NCBI RefSeq assembly: GCF_003944765.1
Contig: NZ_RWIU01000003.1
Location: forward strand, 434,001-498,000
From: Hymenobacter perfusus
GTDB lineage: Bacteria > Bacteroidota > Bacteroidia > Cytophagales > Hymenobacteraceae
Length of the DNA stretch: 64,000 nucleotides
Direction: 5' to 3'
Under the pieces are notes generated by a model, which had not been told where the DNA came from, did no database searches, and worked only from the letters and a program-made list of their open reading frames with translations. Of the stretch, positions 34,228 to 42,757 are shown in pieces (position 1 is the stretch's first letter; each line of letters starts with the position of its first letter). The translations under genes and the position numbers were made by a program.

Positions 34228-36798
34228 ATGAAATACGTTACGCCCGCTCTGTTGCTGCTTCCGATACTGGCCTACGCCCAGGCCCCCGCCGACACCACGC
34301 GGCTGGGGGAGGTGGTAGTGACGGCCTCGAAGGTGGAGGAAAGTATCCTGCAGTCACCCGTAACAGTGGAAAAGCTCAGTGCCCGACAGCTGCGGCTTAC
34401 GCCAGCGGTTTCGTTTTTTGATGCCCTGGAGCACCTGAAGGGCGTGCAGATGCTCACGCCCAGCCTGGGGTTTCGGGTGCTGAATGCCCGGGGTTTCAGC
34501 AACACCACCAACGTGCGCTTCGCCCAGCTCGTGGATGGCATCGACAATCAGGCGCCGCACATCGGAGCACCCATTGGGAACCTGCTGGGGCCGAGTGATT
34601 TGGATATTCAGGCGGTGGAGCTGGTGCCGGGCACGGCCGCCGCGCTGTACGGGCTGAACGCCATCAACGGGCTGGCCAACTTCAGCACCCGCAACCCGTT
34701 CCGTAGCCCCGGCCTGAGCGTGCAGCAGAAGACCGGCGTCAACCACCTGAACAACCCGGCCACCGGCGCGCACGCCTTCTCCGAAACCAGTGTGCGATAC
34801 GCCCGGGTGCTGCATCCGAAGTGGGCCTTCAAGGTGAACGGTACCTACCTGCGCGGCTACGACTGGATTGCCCGCGACCTGACGGACATCAACCCCAACG
34901 GCAATGCCACCACCGGCCTGCTGGGCCCCGACAACCCGGCCCGCGACCCGGTGAGCAGCTACGGCAACGAATCCTCGAACCGCTCGGCACTGACGCTGGG
35001 CGGCAAGAGCTACCAGGTGGCCCGCACCGGCTACCGCGAGCAGGAAGTGACCGACTACCAGCTGCAAACCCTGCGCTACGACGCGGCCCTGCACTACAAG
35101 CTAACCGACAAAACGGAGCTGGCCTACACCTACCGGGGCAGCCACTTCGACAACGTGTACCAGCGCAGCAACCGGTTCCGGCTCGAAAACTACCACCTGC
35201 AGCAGCACGCCCTGCAACTTACCGGCCCCGTGGTGCAGGCCCGCGCCTATTTCACCCAGGAAAATACCGGCCGCAGCTACAACCTACGCTCCGCCGCCGA
35301 AAACCTGGACCGTAGCTTCAAGCCCGACGCCCGCTGGAACCAGGACTACACCGCCGCCTGGAACGCCGCCACGCAAAACGGCCAGACCGTAACGCAGGCC
35401 CACGCCGCCGCCCGCGCCGCTGCCGATGCTGGCCGTTTGCAGCCCGGCACGCCGGAGTTCCAACAGCGCCTGCGCGAGTTGGCTGACATCAACAACTGGG
35501 ACCAGGGCGCGGCCCTGCGCGTGCAGGCCGATTTACTGCATCTGGAAGGCCAGCTGAACCTCGGCGAAGCATTACGCCGGAGCGGTAGCAAAAGCCTGCC
35601 TGCCTGGGCCGACGTGCTGCTGGGCCTCGACCACCGCACCTACTTCATTCAGCCCGACGGCAACTACTTCATCAACCCCGAAGCAGGGGAGGACCCGTTC
35701 AGCACACTCACCTACGGCAAAACCGGCGGCTTCGTGCAGGTCGGGGCGCGGCTGTGGGAGGAGAAAATCCGCCTGACGGCCACGCTGCGGGCCGATAAGA
35801 ACGACTATTTCAGCACCCGCTTCAACCCGCGCCTGACGGCCGTGTACTCGCCCACCCAACGCCACAATTTCCGGGTGAGCTACCAGAGCGGCTACCGGTT
35901 TCCGAGTTTGTTTGAGGGCTTTTCCAACGTGAACAGCGGGCAGGTGAAGCGCATCGGGGGGCTGCGCGTGATGTCGGATGGAGTGTTTGAGAACAGCTAC
36001 CTGCGCAGCTCCATTGATGCCTTCAACGCGGCCGTGACGCGGGGCGTGAACACCGGCGGCCTCTCGCGCAGCCAGGCCATCAGGGAGAACCAGGGCCTGC
36101 TGCAACCCAACCCCTACACTTATCTGCGGCCCGAGTACATCAAATCCTGGGAGGCGGGCTACAAGGCGGCTTTGCTACCCGGCGGCCGGCTGCTGGCCGA
36201 TGTGGACTTCTACGCCAACACCTACCGCGACTTTATTGCCCAGGTAGAAGCCTACGTGCCCCTGGATGCTGCCGGCCAACCGCTGAATTCGGGCACCGAC
36301 CTGAACGCCGTGGCCACCGCCCTGAGCGCCCGCGCCGGCCAGGCCCGCTACCGCCTCTGGACCAACTCCCGCAGCCGGGTGTATAACTACGGCGGCTCCT
36401 TAGGGCTGCGCTACGAAACGTCCGGCGGCTACCTGGCCGGGGCCAGCACCACCTACGCCCGCCTGCGCCGCACTGAGTTGGGCGACGGGCTGGAGGATGG
36501 CTTCAACACGCCGCGCTGGGCCGCCAACCTGAGCCTAGGCAACGAAAACGTGGCCCACAACTTCGGTTTCGGCCTCAACTACCACTGGCAGCAGCGCTAC
36601 TATTCCCAAACCTTCCTGGTAACCGGCTACGTGCCCGCCTACGGCACCCTCGATGCCCAACTCAGCTACCGCCTGCCCGAGCCCAACCTGCGCTTGAAGC
36701 TGGGAGCCAGCAACGTGCTCAACCATTACTACGTCAGCTACCTCGGCGGGCCCAGCGTCGGCGGCCTTTATTATCTGCAGCTCACGTATGGGTTGTAG
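34228..36798 (+). CDS. TonB-dependent outer-membrane receptor, candidate molybdenum-compound transporter
   Basis: 856 residues. Signal peptide MKYVTPALLLLPILAYAQ; TonB box-like LGEVVVTASK at about 28-37; plug domain (VTVEKLSARQLRLTPAVSFFDAL, GTAAALYGLNAINGLANF). The long 22-strand barrel ends in the aromatic strand GGLYYLQLTYGL. It lacks the CarboxypepD_reg N-terminal module of SusC proteins and has no SusD partner, so it is a small-ligand receptor rather than a glycan one. It lies after a ModE-like gene and under a ModE-like palindrome. The substrate (molybdate, tungstate or a metal chelate) is inference. modABC is not in the window. Confidence 0.85.
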   Translation: MKYVTPALLLLPILAYAQAPADTTRLGEVVVTASKVEESILQSPVTVEKLSARQLRLTPAVSFFDALEHLKGVQMLTPSLGFRVLNARGFSNTTNVRFAQLVDGIDNQAPHIGAPIGNLLGPSDLDIQAVELVPGTAAALYGLNAINGLANFSTRNPFRSPGLSVQQKTGVNHLNNPATGAHAFSETSVRYARVLHPKWAFKVNGTYLRGYDWIARDLTDINPNGNATTGLLGPDNPARDPVSSYGNESSNRSALTLGGKSYQVARTGYREQEVTDYQLQTLRYDAALHYKLTDKTELAYTYRGSHFDNVYQRSNRFRLENYHLQQHALQLTGPVVQARAYFTQENTGRSYNLRSAAENLDRSFKPDARWNQDYTAAWNAATQNGQTVTQAHAAARAAADAGRLQPGTPEFQQRLRELADINNWDQGAALRVQADLLHLEGQLNLGEALRRSGSKSLPAWADVLLGLDHRTYFIQPDGNYFINPEAGEDPFSTLTYGKTGGFVQVGARLWEEKIRLTATLRADKNDYFSTRFNPRLTAVYSPTQRHNFRVSYQSGYRFPSLFEGFSNVNSGQVKRIGGLRVMSDGVFENSYLRSSIDAFNAAVTRGVNTGGLSRSQAIRENQGLLQPNPYTYLRPEYIKSWEAGYKAALLPGGRLLADVDFYANTYRDFIAQVEAYVPLDAAGQPLNSGTDLNAVATALSARAGQARYRLWTNSRSRVYNYGGSLGLRYETSGGYLAGASTTYARLRRTELGDGLEDGFNTPRWAANLSLGNENVAHNFGFGLNYHWQQRYYSQTFLVTGYVPAYGTLDAQLSYRLPEPNLRLKLGASNVLNHYYVSYLGGPSVGGLYYLQLTYGL

Positions 36799-36827
36799 GA
36801 AGCTTCAGAAACTAGCTTTTATACTTA

Positions 36828-36843
36828 GCACTAATTTTAGTGC
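36828..36843 (+). promoter_or_regulatory. Short palindrome directly before the Crp/Fnr-like gene
   Basis: GCACTA-ATTT-TAGTGC, one base before the ATG at 36845. It could be an operator, for example for autoregulation, or a hairpin at the ribosome-binding region. No experiment supports either. Confidence 0.35.
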
Positions 36844-36844
36844 C

Positions 36845-37423
36845 ATGCTAAACGCGCTCCGTACCTACTTCCACGACAAACTCCCGCTCACTGAAACCCA
36901 GTTTACGGAGTTGGCGGCCCTGCTGACGCCGCGGCATTTGGCGAAAGGGGAGGTGCTGGGGCGGCAGGGCGAGCCGGCCCGCTACGGGGCGTTTGTGGTG
37001 CGGGGGTGCTTGCGCAGTTACGTGACGGATGAGCGGCAGAAGGAACACATCTTGCAGTTCGCGCCCGAAAACTGGTGGATTGCCGACCAGCAAAGCCTGC
37101 GCCGCCACGAGCCCGCGCTGTTTGCCATTGATGCGTTGGAAGATTCGGAGGTGCTGCTGTTCGGGGCTAGGTTCTACGCGCAGCTGCCGGCGTTCGGGCT
37201 GGGGTCTCAGGCGTTTTTCTACGAACTGCTGCAACGGAGCTTGGTGGCCATGCAGCGGCGGCTGATTGGGGTGCTGAGCGCTCCGGCTGAGGTTCGATAT
37301 CAAGAGTTTCAGCAGCTGTATCCCACGCTGGCCCAGCGGCTGCCCCAGCGCCACATTGCGGCTTACCTAGGCATTACGCCGGAGTCGTTGAGCCGGCTGC
37401 GGGCGAGTAGAAGCCGGGCGTAA
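36845..37423 (+). CDS. Crp/Fnr-family transcriptional regulator
   Basis: 192 residues. The N-terminal cyclic-nucleotide-binding-like beta barrel (HLAKGEVLGRQGEPARYGAFVVRGCLRSYV) is followed by the long dimer helix and a C-terminal helix-turn-helix (LPQRHIAAYLGITPESLSRLR). The effector is not predictable: the cysteines needed for an Fnr iron-sulfur cluster are absent, and cAMP residues are not clear. ATG 36845 chosen; a 19-residue longer frame overlaps the receptor stop. It is 46 bases after the receptor gene, so it may be read from the same promoter. Confidence 0.88.
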   Translation: MLNALRTYFHDKLPLTETQFTELAALLTPRHLAKGEVLGRQGEPARYGAFVVRGCLRSYVTDERQKEHILQFAPENWWIADQQSLRRHEPALFAIDALEDSEVLLFGARFYAQLPAFGLGSQAFFYELLQRSLVAMQRRLIGVLSAPAEVRYQEFQQLYPTLAQRLPQRHIAAYLGITPESLSRLRASRSRA

Positions 37424-37431
37424 ACTAGGAA

Positions 37432-37455
37432 CGTTATATTTTAGATAATATGACG
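37432..37455 (+). promoter_or_regulatory. Putative second ModE operator, upstream of the aldehyde oxidoreductase genes
   Basis: CGTTATATT (37432-37440) and AATATGACG (37447-37455) match as inverted arms at 8 of 9 positions. The outer CGTTAT/ATGACG hexamers are 12 bases apart, as at 34203-34226. A -7-like TATATTTT occupies the same register as TATGTTTG in the first site. About 250 bases separate it from the ATG at 37706; no gene lies in that stretch. Confidence 0.6.
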
Positions 37456-37705
37456 AAATATAGAAGTAATGCGGGGTAACTGTATTCAAAAAGGTTGGCT
37501 ATTTAGACTGAATATGGATAATTGGCTAAGAAGTTGATAAGTAAGGTGCAGAAATGCGGATAAGGCAAGGATAGGATTTTGTACAGGCAAAATACGCCGG
37601 AAAGCATAACGCCAAAGCGCAAAGCCCCGTAAGCCAACGGACCTGCCCAGCCGTTTGGCTCCGGCCGGCTACCGTTTGCCCTCCTTAACCTCTACGCTTC
37701 TTTCT

Positions 37706-38227
37706 ATGCCTCAGCACCCGACCAATTCACTGGCCAATGCCGCCGGAGTGGCCGCGCCGCCGCCCACCAGCCCGGTGCAGCTCACCATCAACGGCCAGCA
37801 GCATACGCTGCAGATTGCCCCCTGGACCACTCTGCTCGACGCCCTGCGCGAGTACCTGCACCTGACCGGCACCAAGAAAGGCTGCGACCATGGCCAGTGC
37901 GGCGCCTGCACAGTGCTGGTCGACGGCAAGCGCATCAACAGTTGCCTCTCATTGGCCGTGATGCACGAGGGCGACGAAATCACCACCATCGAAGGCCTCG
38001 GCACCCCCGAGAACCTGCACCCGCTGCAGCAGGCTTTCGTCGACCACGATGCTTTCCAGTGCGGCTACTGCACGCCCGGTCAGATCTGCTCGGCCCAGGG
38101 CCTCATCAACGAGGACCGCGCCCACACCGAAGCCGAAATTCGGGAGCACATGAGCGGCAACGTCTGCCGCTGCGGCGCCTATGTAGGCATCCTGAACGCG
38201 GTGAAAGAAGTTGTTGACAAAAAGTAG
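37706..38227 (+). CDS. Aldehyde/xanthine oxidoreductase, 2Fe-2S subunit (PaoA/YagT type)
   Basis: 173 residues with two [2Fe-2S] clusters: plant-type ligands C60, C65, C68 and C80 (GCDHGQCGACTV, INSC), and C119, C122, C154 and C156 (QCGYCTPGQ, GNVCRCGAY). It carries electrons from the molybdenum site toward FAD. E. coli PaoA has a twin-arginine export signal; this N-terminus (MPQHPTNSLANAAG) has none, so the enzyme is probably cytoplasmic. It is the first gene of a three-gene set with the FAD and Mo subunits. ATG 37706 chosen; the longer frame starts with TTG in the leader. Confidence 0.93.
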   Translation: MPQHPTNSLANAAGVAAPPPTSPVQLTINGQQHTLQIAPWTTLLDALREYLHLTGTKKGCDHGQCGACTVLVDGKRINSCLSLAVMHEGDEITTIEGLGTPENLHPLQQAFVDHDAFQCGYCTPGQICSAQGLINEDRAHTEAEIREHMSGNVCRCGAYVGILNAVKEVVDKK

Positions 38228-38311
38228 TGAGTACCAGGTATTGAGTAGTGAGACGTTGCGTCTGGCTACTCGATTCCACCGAATACTCAATACCACTTAC
38301 TCACTACTCAA
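38222..38311. repeat. Imperfect palindrome (TGAGTA type) between oxidoreductase genes
   Basis: AAGTAGTGAGTA (38222-38233) pairs with TACTCACTACT-like sequence near 38299-38310, and GGTATTGAGTA pairs with TACTCAATACC at 38284-38294. It overlaps the end of the 2Fe-2S subunit gene and may tune expression of the downstream subunits. It resembles the element at 3083-3225. Confidence 0.6.
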
Positions 38312-38320
38312 TTCTGACAC

Positions 38321-39343
38321 ATGAACCCATTTACCTACTCCCGCGCTACGGCCGTTGCCGACGCCGTGCGTGATAAAGCCAGCCATCCGGACTCTGAATA
38401 CCTTGGGGGCGGCACCAACCTCATCGATTTGATGAAGGAAAATGTGGCCCGCCCCACGCACTTGGTGGGCCTCAACAAGCTGCCGCTGGCCGACATCGAG
38501 ACGCTGCCCGACGGCGGCCTGCGCCTGGGCGCGCTGGCCACCAACGCCGACACGGCCTGGCACGACGAGGTGAAAAGCCGCTATCCGCTGCTCAACCAGG
38601 CCATTCTGGCCGGGGCCTCGCCGCAGCTGCGCAACGCCGCCACCAACGGCGGCAACCTGATGCAGCGCACCCGCTGCTACTACTTCTACGACCTGGCCAC
38701 GCCCTGCAACAAGCGGGAGCCCGGCTCGGGCTGCTCGGCCATCGGTGGCTACAACCGCGTGTGCGGCATCCTGGGCACCAGCGAGTCGTGCATTGCCACC
38801 CACCCGAGTGATATGTGCGTGGCCCTGGCGGCCCTGGCCCCCACGGTGCGCGTGAGCGGCCCCAACGGCGACCGGACCATTGCCTTCGACGACTTCCACC
38901 GCCTGCCCGGCAACCAGCCCGAGAAAGACAACACCCTGGAGCCCGGCGAGCTGATTACGGGCCTCGATCTGCCGGCCAAAGGCTTTGAGAAGAACTTCAG
39001 CTACCTGAAGCTGCGCGACCGGAGCAGCTACGCCTTTGCCTTGGTATCGGTGGCGGCGGGGCTGGAGCTGGAGGGCAACACCATCACGGATGCCCGCCTG
39101 GCGCTGGGCGGCGTGGCCCACAAGCCCTGGCGCGACCAGGAGGCCGAAAACATGCTGAAAGGTCAGCCCGCCACTGAGGACACATTCCGGCGCGTGGCAG
39201 CCAAAGTGGTGGCCGATGCTAAGGGGCACGGCTCGAATGACTTCAAGATTGAGCTGGCCAAGCGCGCCATTGTGCGGGCCCTCAAGCAGGCCGCCGAGGG
39301 CAACCAACACGCCGCCGACGTATTTCTCAACTCGAATCCCTAA
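38321..39343 (+). CDS. Aldehyde oxidoreductase, FAD-binding subunit with 4Fe-4S insertion (PaoB/YagS type)
   Basis: 340 residues. The FAD-binding PCMH/VAO fold shows YLGGGTNLIDLMKENV, GASPQLRNAATNGGNLMQRTRC and FDDFHRLPG. Six cysteines (119, 129, 138, 148, 157, 166) lie in CYYFYDLATPCNKREPGSGC and the region to SESCIATHPSDMC. This includes the insertion that carries a [4Fe-4S] cluster in E. coli PaoB. It accepts electrons from the 2Fe-2S subunit. It ends six bases before the Mo subunit gene. Confidence 0.93.
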   Translation: MNPFTYSRATAVADAVRDKASHPDSEYLGGGTNLIDLMKENVARPTHLVGLNKLPLADIETLPDGGLRLGALATNADTAWHDEVKSRYPLLNQAILAGASPQLRNAATNGGNLMQRTRCYYFYDLATPCNKREPGSGCSAIGGYNRVCGILGTSESCIATHPSDMCVALAALAPTVRVSGPNGDRTIAFDDFHRLPGNQPEKDNTLEPGELITGLDLPAKGFEKNFSYLKLRDRSSYAFALVSVAAGLELEGNTITDARLALGGVAHKPWRDQEAENMLKGQPATEDTFRRVAAKVVADAKGHGSNDFKIELAKRAIVRALKQAAEGNQHAADVFLNSNP

Positions 39344-39348
39344 TCCGT

Positions 39349-41583
39349 ATGAGCACGACTAACTATATCGGCAAGCCGACCAGCCGCGTCGATGGGCCGG
39401 CCAAGGTGACGGGCACGGCCACCTACGCCGCCGAGTATCAGGTGGCCAACATGGCCTACGGCTATGTGGTGAGCAGCCCCATTGCCAAAGGCAAAATCAC
39501 GAAAATCCATGCCGACGAAGTGCTGGCGCTGCCGGGCGTAGTGCAGGTGTTTTCGCACGAAAACGTGCCCTCCCTGGCCTGGTTCGATAGAAGCTACAAG
39601 GACCTGGTGGCTCCCGGCGGCTCGCCGTTCCGGGCGCTGCACGATGCTGAAATCAAGTTCAGCCAGCAGCCCGTGGCTTTGATTGTGGCCGAAAACTTCG
39701 AGCTGGCCCGTTACGCGGCTTCGGTGCTGCGCATCGAGTACCAGCAGGAAGACCACGAAACCAGCCTCGAAACCCAGCGCGCCAAGGGCTACGAGCCCGG
39801 CGCGGGCAAAACCGGCTTCCAGCCGCCACCGGCCCCCCGCGGCAACCCCGACAAAGCCTGGGAAGAGGCCCCGCACCGCATGGAGGCCGAGTACGTGCAC
39901 GGCGCCCAGCACCACAACCCCATGGAGCTGTTCACGACCACCGTGGAATGGCGCGGCGAGGGCAAAATCACGGCCTACGACAAAACGCAGGGCGTGTACA
40001 ACGTGCAGCAGTACCTCACCAAAATCTTCGGCCTGAAAAAGGACGACTGCCGGGTGGTGAACGAGTACATGGGCGGCGGCTTCGGAGCCGGTTTGCGCCC
40101 GCAGTACTCGGCGTTTCTGGCCGTACTAGCGGCACTGGAGCTGAAACGCTCGGTGCGCCTGACGCTCACCCGCGAGCAGATGTTCAGCTTCGGCCACCGG
40201 CCCCACACGCTGCAATACCTCAAGCTGGCCGCCAACGCCGACGGCACGCTGGCCGCGCTGCAGCACCACGCGCTACACGAAACCTCGCAGTTTGAGGATT
40301 ACACCGAAAACGTGGTGAACTGGTCGGGCATGCTCTACCAGTGCGAAAACGTGAAGCTGGGCTACCAGATTGCCAAGCTCGACATGTACACGCCCCTCGA
40401 CATGCGTGCCCCCGGCGCCGCGTCGGGCTCCATCGGCCTCGAAATTGCCATGGACGAAATGGCCTACGCCGCCGGCCTCGACCCGCTGGAGTTCCGCCTG
40501 CGCAACTACGCCGAGCGGGACCAGAACGTGGACAAGCCCTTCAGCAGCAAAAAGCTGCGTGACTGCTACCACCAGGGCGCGGCCAAATTCGGCTGGGACA
40601 AGCGCACCCAGGCCCCCGGCTCCATGCGCAACGGCGACGGCAAGCTCATGGGCTGGGGTGTGGGCGGTGGCGTGTGGGATGCCACCCAGCAGAAAGCCGC
40701 CGCCAAGGCCAGCATCACGGCCGATGGCAAGCTGACCGTTTCGACGGCCACCGGCGAAAACGGCACCGGCACCTACACCATCATGTCGCAGATTGCGGCC
40801 GAAACGCTGGGTTTGCCCATCGAGGCCGTGACGTTCAAGCTCGGCGATACGGATTTGCCGGAGTCGCCGCTGCAGGGCGGTTCCTGGACGGCGGCCTCGG
40901 TGGGCTCGGCGGTGCAGAGCACCTGCGCGGCCCTGGGCGAGAAAATCTTCAAGCTAGCCCAGAAAATGGACGATTCGCCGTTGCGTGATGCCAAGTTCGA
41001 GGACGTGGAATTTGCCAGCGGCCAGCTCCGCCTGCGCGCCGACCACAGCCAGGCCGTGGTGCTGCGCGACGTGCTGCAGGCCAGCGGCGAAGCCAAGCTG
41101 GAAGCCGATTCGTCGGTGATGCCCAACATGGTGAAGCAGAACGGCTACTCGCTGCACTCGCACAACGTGGTGTTTGTGGAAGTAACCGTGGACGAGGACC
41201 TGGGCACCGTGCACGTGACGCGCGTGCTGAACGCCGTGGCCGCCGGCCGCATCCTCAACCTCAAAACTGCCCGCTCGCAGGTGCTGGGCTCGGTGGTGTG
41301 GGGCATCGGGATGGCGCTGATGGAGGAAACGGTGATGGACCACAAGTTCGGCCGCTACATGAACCACAACTTCGCCGAGTACCACGTGCCCGTCAACGCC
41401 GATATCCACGACATCGACGTGCTGTTTGTGGAGGAGGAAGACGACATCGTGAACCCGCTGGGTGTGAAAGGCATCGGCGAGGTAGGCATGCTGGGCGTGG
41501 CCGCGGCCGTGGCCAACGCCGTCTTCCACGCCACCGGCAAGCGCGTCCGCGACTTACCCGTGATGATTGACAAGCTGCTGTAA
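39349..41583 (+). CDS. Aldehyde oxidoreductase, molybdenum cofactor-binding subunit (PaoC/YagR type)
   Basis: 744 residues, the catalytic subunit that binds the molybdopterin cofactor and hydroxylates aldehydes or N-heterocycles. Present are MGGGFGAGLRPQYSAFLAVLA, the MRAPGAASGSIGLEIAMDEMA segment, GENGTGTYTIMSQIAAETLGL, LQGGSWTAASVGSA, and the active-site base Glu711 in GVKGIGEVGMLG. The substrate cannot be assigned; the Pao family prefers aromatic aldehydes. No XdhC/PaoD-type cofactor chaperone gene follows in the window. Confidence 0.94.
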   Translation: MSTTNYIGKPTSRVDGPAKVTGTATYAAEYQVANMAYGYVVSSPIAKGKITKIHADEVLALPGVVQVFSHENVPSLAWFDRSYKDLVAPGGSPFRALHDAEIKFSQQPVALIVAENFELARYAASVLRIEYQQEDHETSLETQRAKGYEPGAGKTGFQPPPAPRGNPDKAWEEAPHRMEAEYVHGAQHHNPMELFTTTVEWRGEGKITAYDKTQGVYNVQQYLTKIFGLKKDDCRVVNEYMGGGFGAGLRPQYSAFLAVLAALELKRSVRLTLTREQMFSFGHRPHTLQYLKLAANADGTLAALQHHALHETSQFEDYTENVVNWSGMLYQCENVKLGYQIAKLDMYTPLDMRAPGAASGSIGLEIAMDEMAYAAGLDPLEFRLRNYAERDQNVDKPFSSKKLRDCYHQGAAKFGWDKRTQAPGSMRNGDGKLMGWGVGGGVWDATQQKAAAKASITADGKLTVSTATGENGTGTYTIMSQIAAETLGLPIEAVTFKLGDTDLPESPLQGGSWTAASVGSAVQSTCAALGEKIFKLAQKMDDSPLRDAKFEDVEFASGQLRLRADHSQAVVLRDVLQASGEAKLEADSSVMPNMVKQNGYSLHSHNVVFVEVTVDEDLGTVHVTRVLNAVAAGRILNLKTARSQVLGSVVWGIGMALMEETVMDHKFGRYMNHNFAEYHVPVNADIHDIDVLFVEEEDDIVNPLGVKGIGEVGMLGVAAAVANAVFHATGKRVRDLPVMIDKLL

Positions 41584-41605
41584 CCACCGCCGCTTGCCGT
41601 AACGC

Positions 41606-41644
41606 AAAACGCCCCGTAACCGTGAGGTTGCGGGGCGGTTTTGT
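41606..41644 (+). terminator. Terminator after the aldehyde oxidoreductase genes
   Basis: GCCCCGTAACC (41611-41621), GTGA loop, GGTTGCGGGGC (41626-41636; one bulge-like mismatch), then GGTTTT. It begins 23 bases after the Mo subunit stop. Confidence 0.75.
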
Positions 41645-41663
41645 GTGTGGCGGGATGAAGTAT

Positions 41664-42695
41664 CTATAATTCCCGAGCCATAGTAATGAAATTATGAAAG
41701 CTCTTTCCAAGAATGGCCATGCCAGCATCATGTGGATTTTCAAGCTTGTATCTGCCCTTCGCATTTCCACTCAATGAATAATCATGCCCGTCTATTGTTA
41801 CAATGCACCAATGATTATGGCGACATTCTATAATCACTTCGTCAACGTAAAAAGGCCATTCACCTTGGTACTCTGCTCTTGTTACTTTCTTTGATTTATA
41901 ATTAGGGTTAAACTTTCTGTCTATCTCATCTGCAAGTGTTCGTTTGTGAACTCTCTTGGGTGTTTCTTTATATTTAGTAGTTGATTTTCTGTAATCGGTT
42001 TTTCCAAGATTATTGTCATAAATCAATCCAAAATCATGTAGCGTATTGGAAATAAATTGTTTTCCAAATTCGCCTAGATTTCCGAAAATAAACTGTCTTG
42101 ATAAACCTGATACGAATTTCTCGAAAACTATTACTACATGGCTATTGATTTCGTGTTGAACTTCGTGGTTCAATTCAAAATCAGATATTTTCAAAAGCCT
42201 ATCATTATTGGAAATTATCAATTTGTGTTCAAAATCTTGCCAAGCTTCTACAGCATTCAGACCTATCTTGTTACTGCTTGTGATTACATCAAAATTATAG
42301 TATCTAGATAATTTACCGAACTCGGATATTATATATATTAGACTTTTTAGATCATTGTCGTTTTCTATAAACATTCTATCTTGCTCAAATTGAGGTCGTT
42401 CAAATTTGTGATAATATTGACTTTTGATTTCATCCAATATTTTTTCTAAATCGTGACTAAATTTTTTTAAGTAATTAAAATCAGGTAATATTCCATTCTT
42501 GTTGTAATAAGCAATGCATATGTAGGATTTCATGAATCTTTCAAATCCTTGTGAAAGGAGTTGAAATGGTAGAAAGTAAAAATAATTCCCACTTCCTAGA
42601 TTCTGTAACTCGCCAAGGCCTAGTCTAATCAAATTGCCGGATGTCTCAAGCTCTTCTAATAATGCGAGTCTCTTATTGATTTCTATTTCCATCAT
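41664..42695 (-). CDS. AT-rich orphan gene, function unknown
   Basis: 343 residues with start codons ATG-ATG at 42693-42695 and 42690-42692. The codon use (many AAT, ATT, TTT, AAA and GAA) and low GC contrast sharply with all neighbours, a sign of recent transfer. The protein is soluble and mostly helical. The N-terminal half includes MKSYICIAYYNKNG and HDLEKILDEIKSQYYHKF, followed by a basic region (KYKETPKRVHKRTLADEIDRKF). The C-terminal beta-rich part (WPFYVDEVIIECRHNHWCIVTIDG) resembles no domain I can name. A defence or toxin role is possible for an AT-rich single gene, but nothing visible proves it. Confidence 0.6.
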   Translation of the reverse strand: MMEIEINKRLALLEELETSGNLIRLGLGELQNLGSGNYFYFLPFQLLSQGFERFMKSYICIAYYNKNGILPDFNYLKKFSHDLEKILDEIKSQYYHKFERPQFEQDRMFIENDNDLKSLIYIISEFGKLSRYYNFDVITSSNKIGLNAVEAWQDFEHKLIISNNDRLLKISDFELNHEVQHEINSHVVIVFEKFVSGLSRQFIFGNLGEFGKQFISNTLHDFGLIYDNNLGKTDYRKSTTKYKETPKRVHKRTLADEIDRKFNPNYKSKKVTRAEYQGEWPFYVDEVIIECRHNHWCIVTIDGHDYSLSGNAKGRYKLENPHDAGMAILGKSFHNFITMAREL

Positions 42696-42757
42696 TGTTC
42701 AAGACCTGTTGTTGGTTGGTAGATAGCAGAAATATAGTAGTTGAGTACATGATAATC

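Noticed and set aside
37655..37705. Earlier start (TTG at 37655) for the 2Fe-2S subunit that could add an export signal
   Set aside because: The extra 17 residues lack a twin-arginine and are not family-like; the ATG at 37706 fits the normal length.
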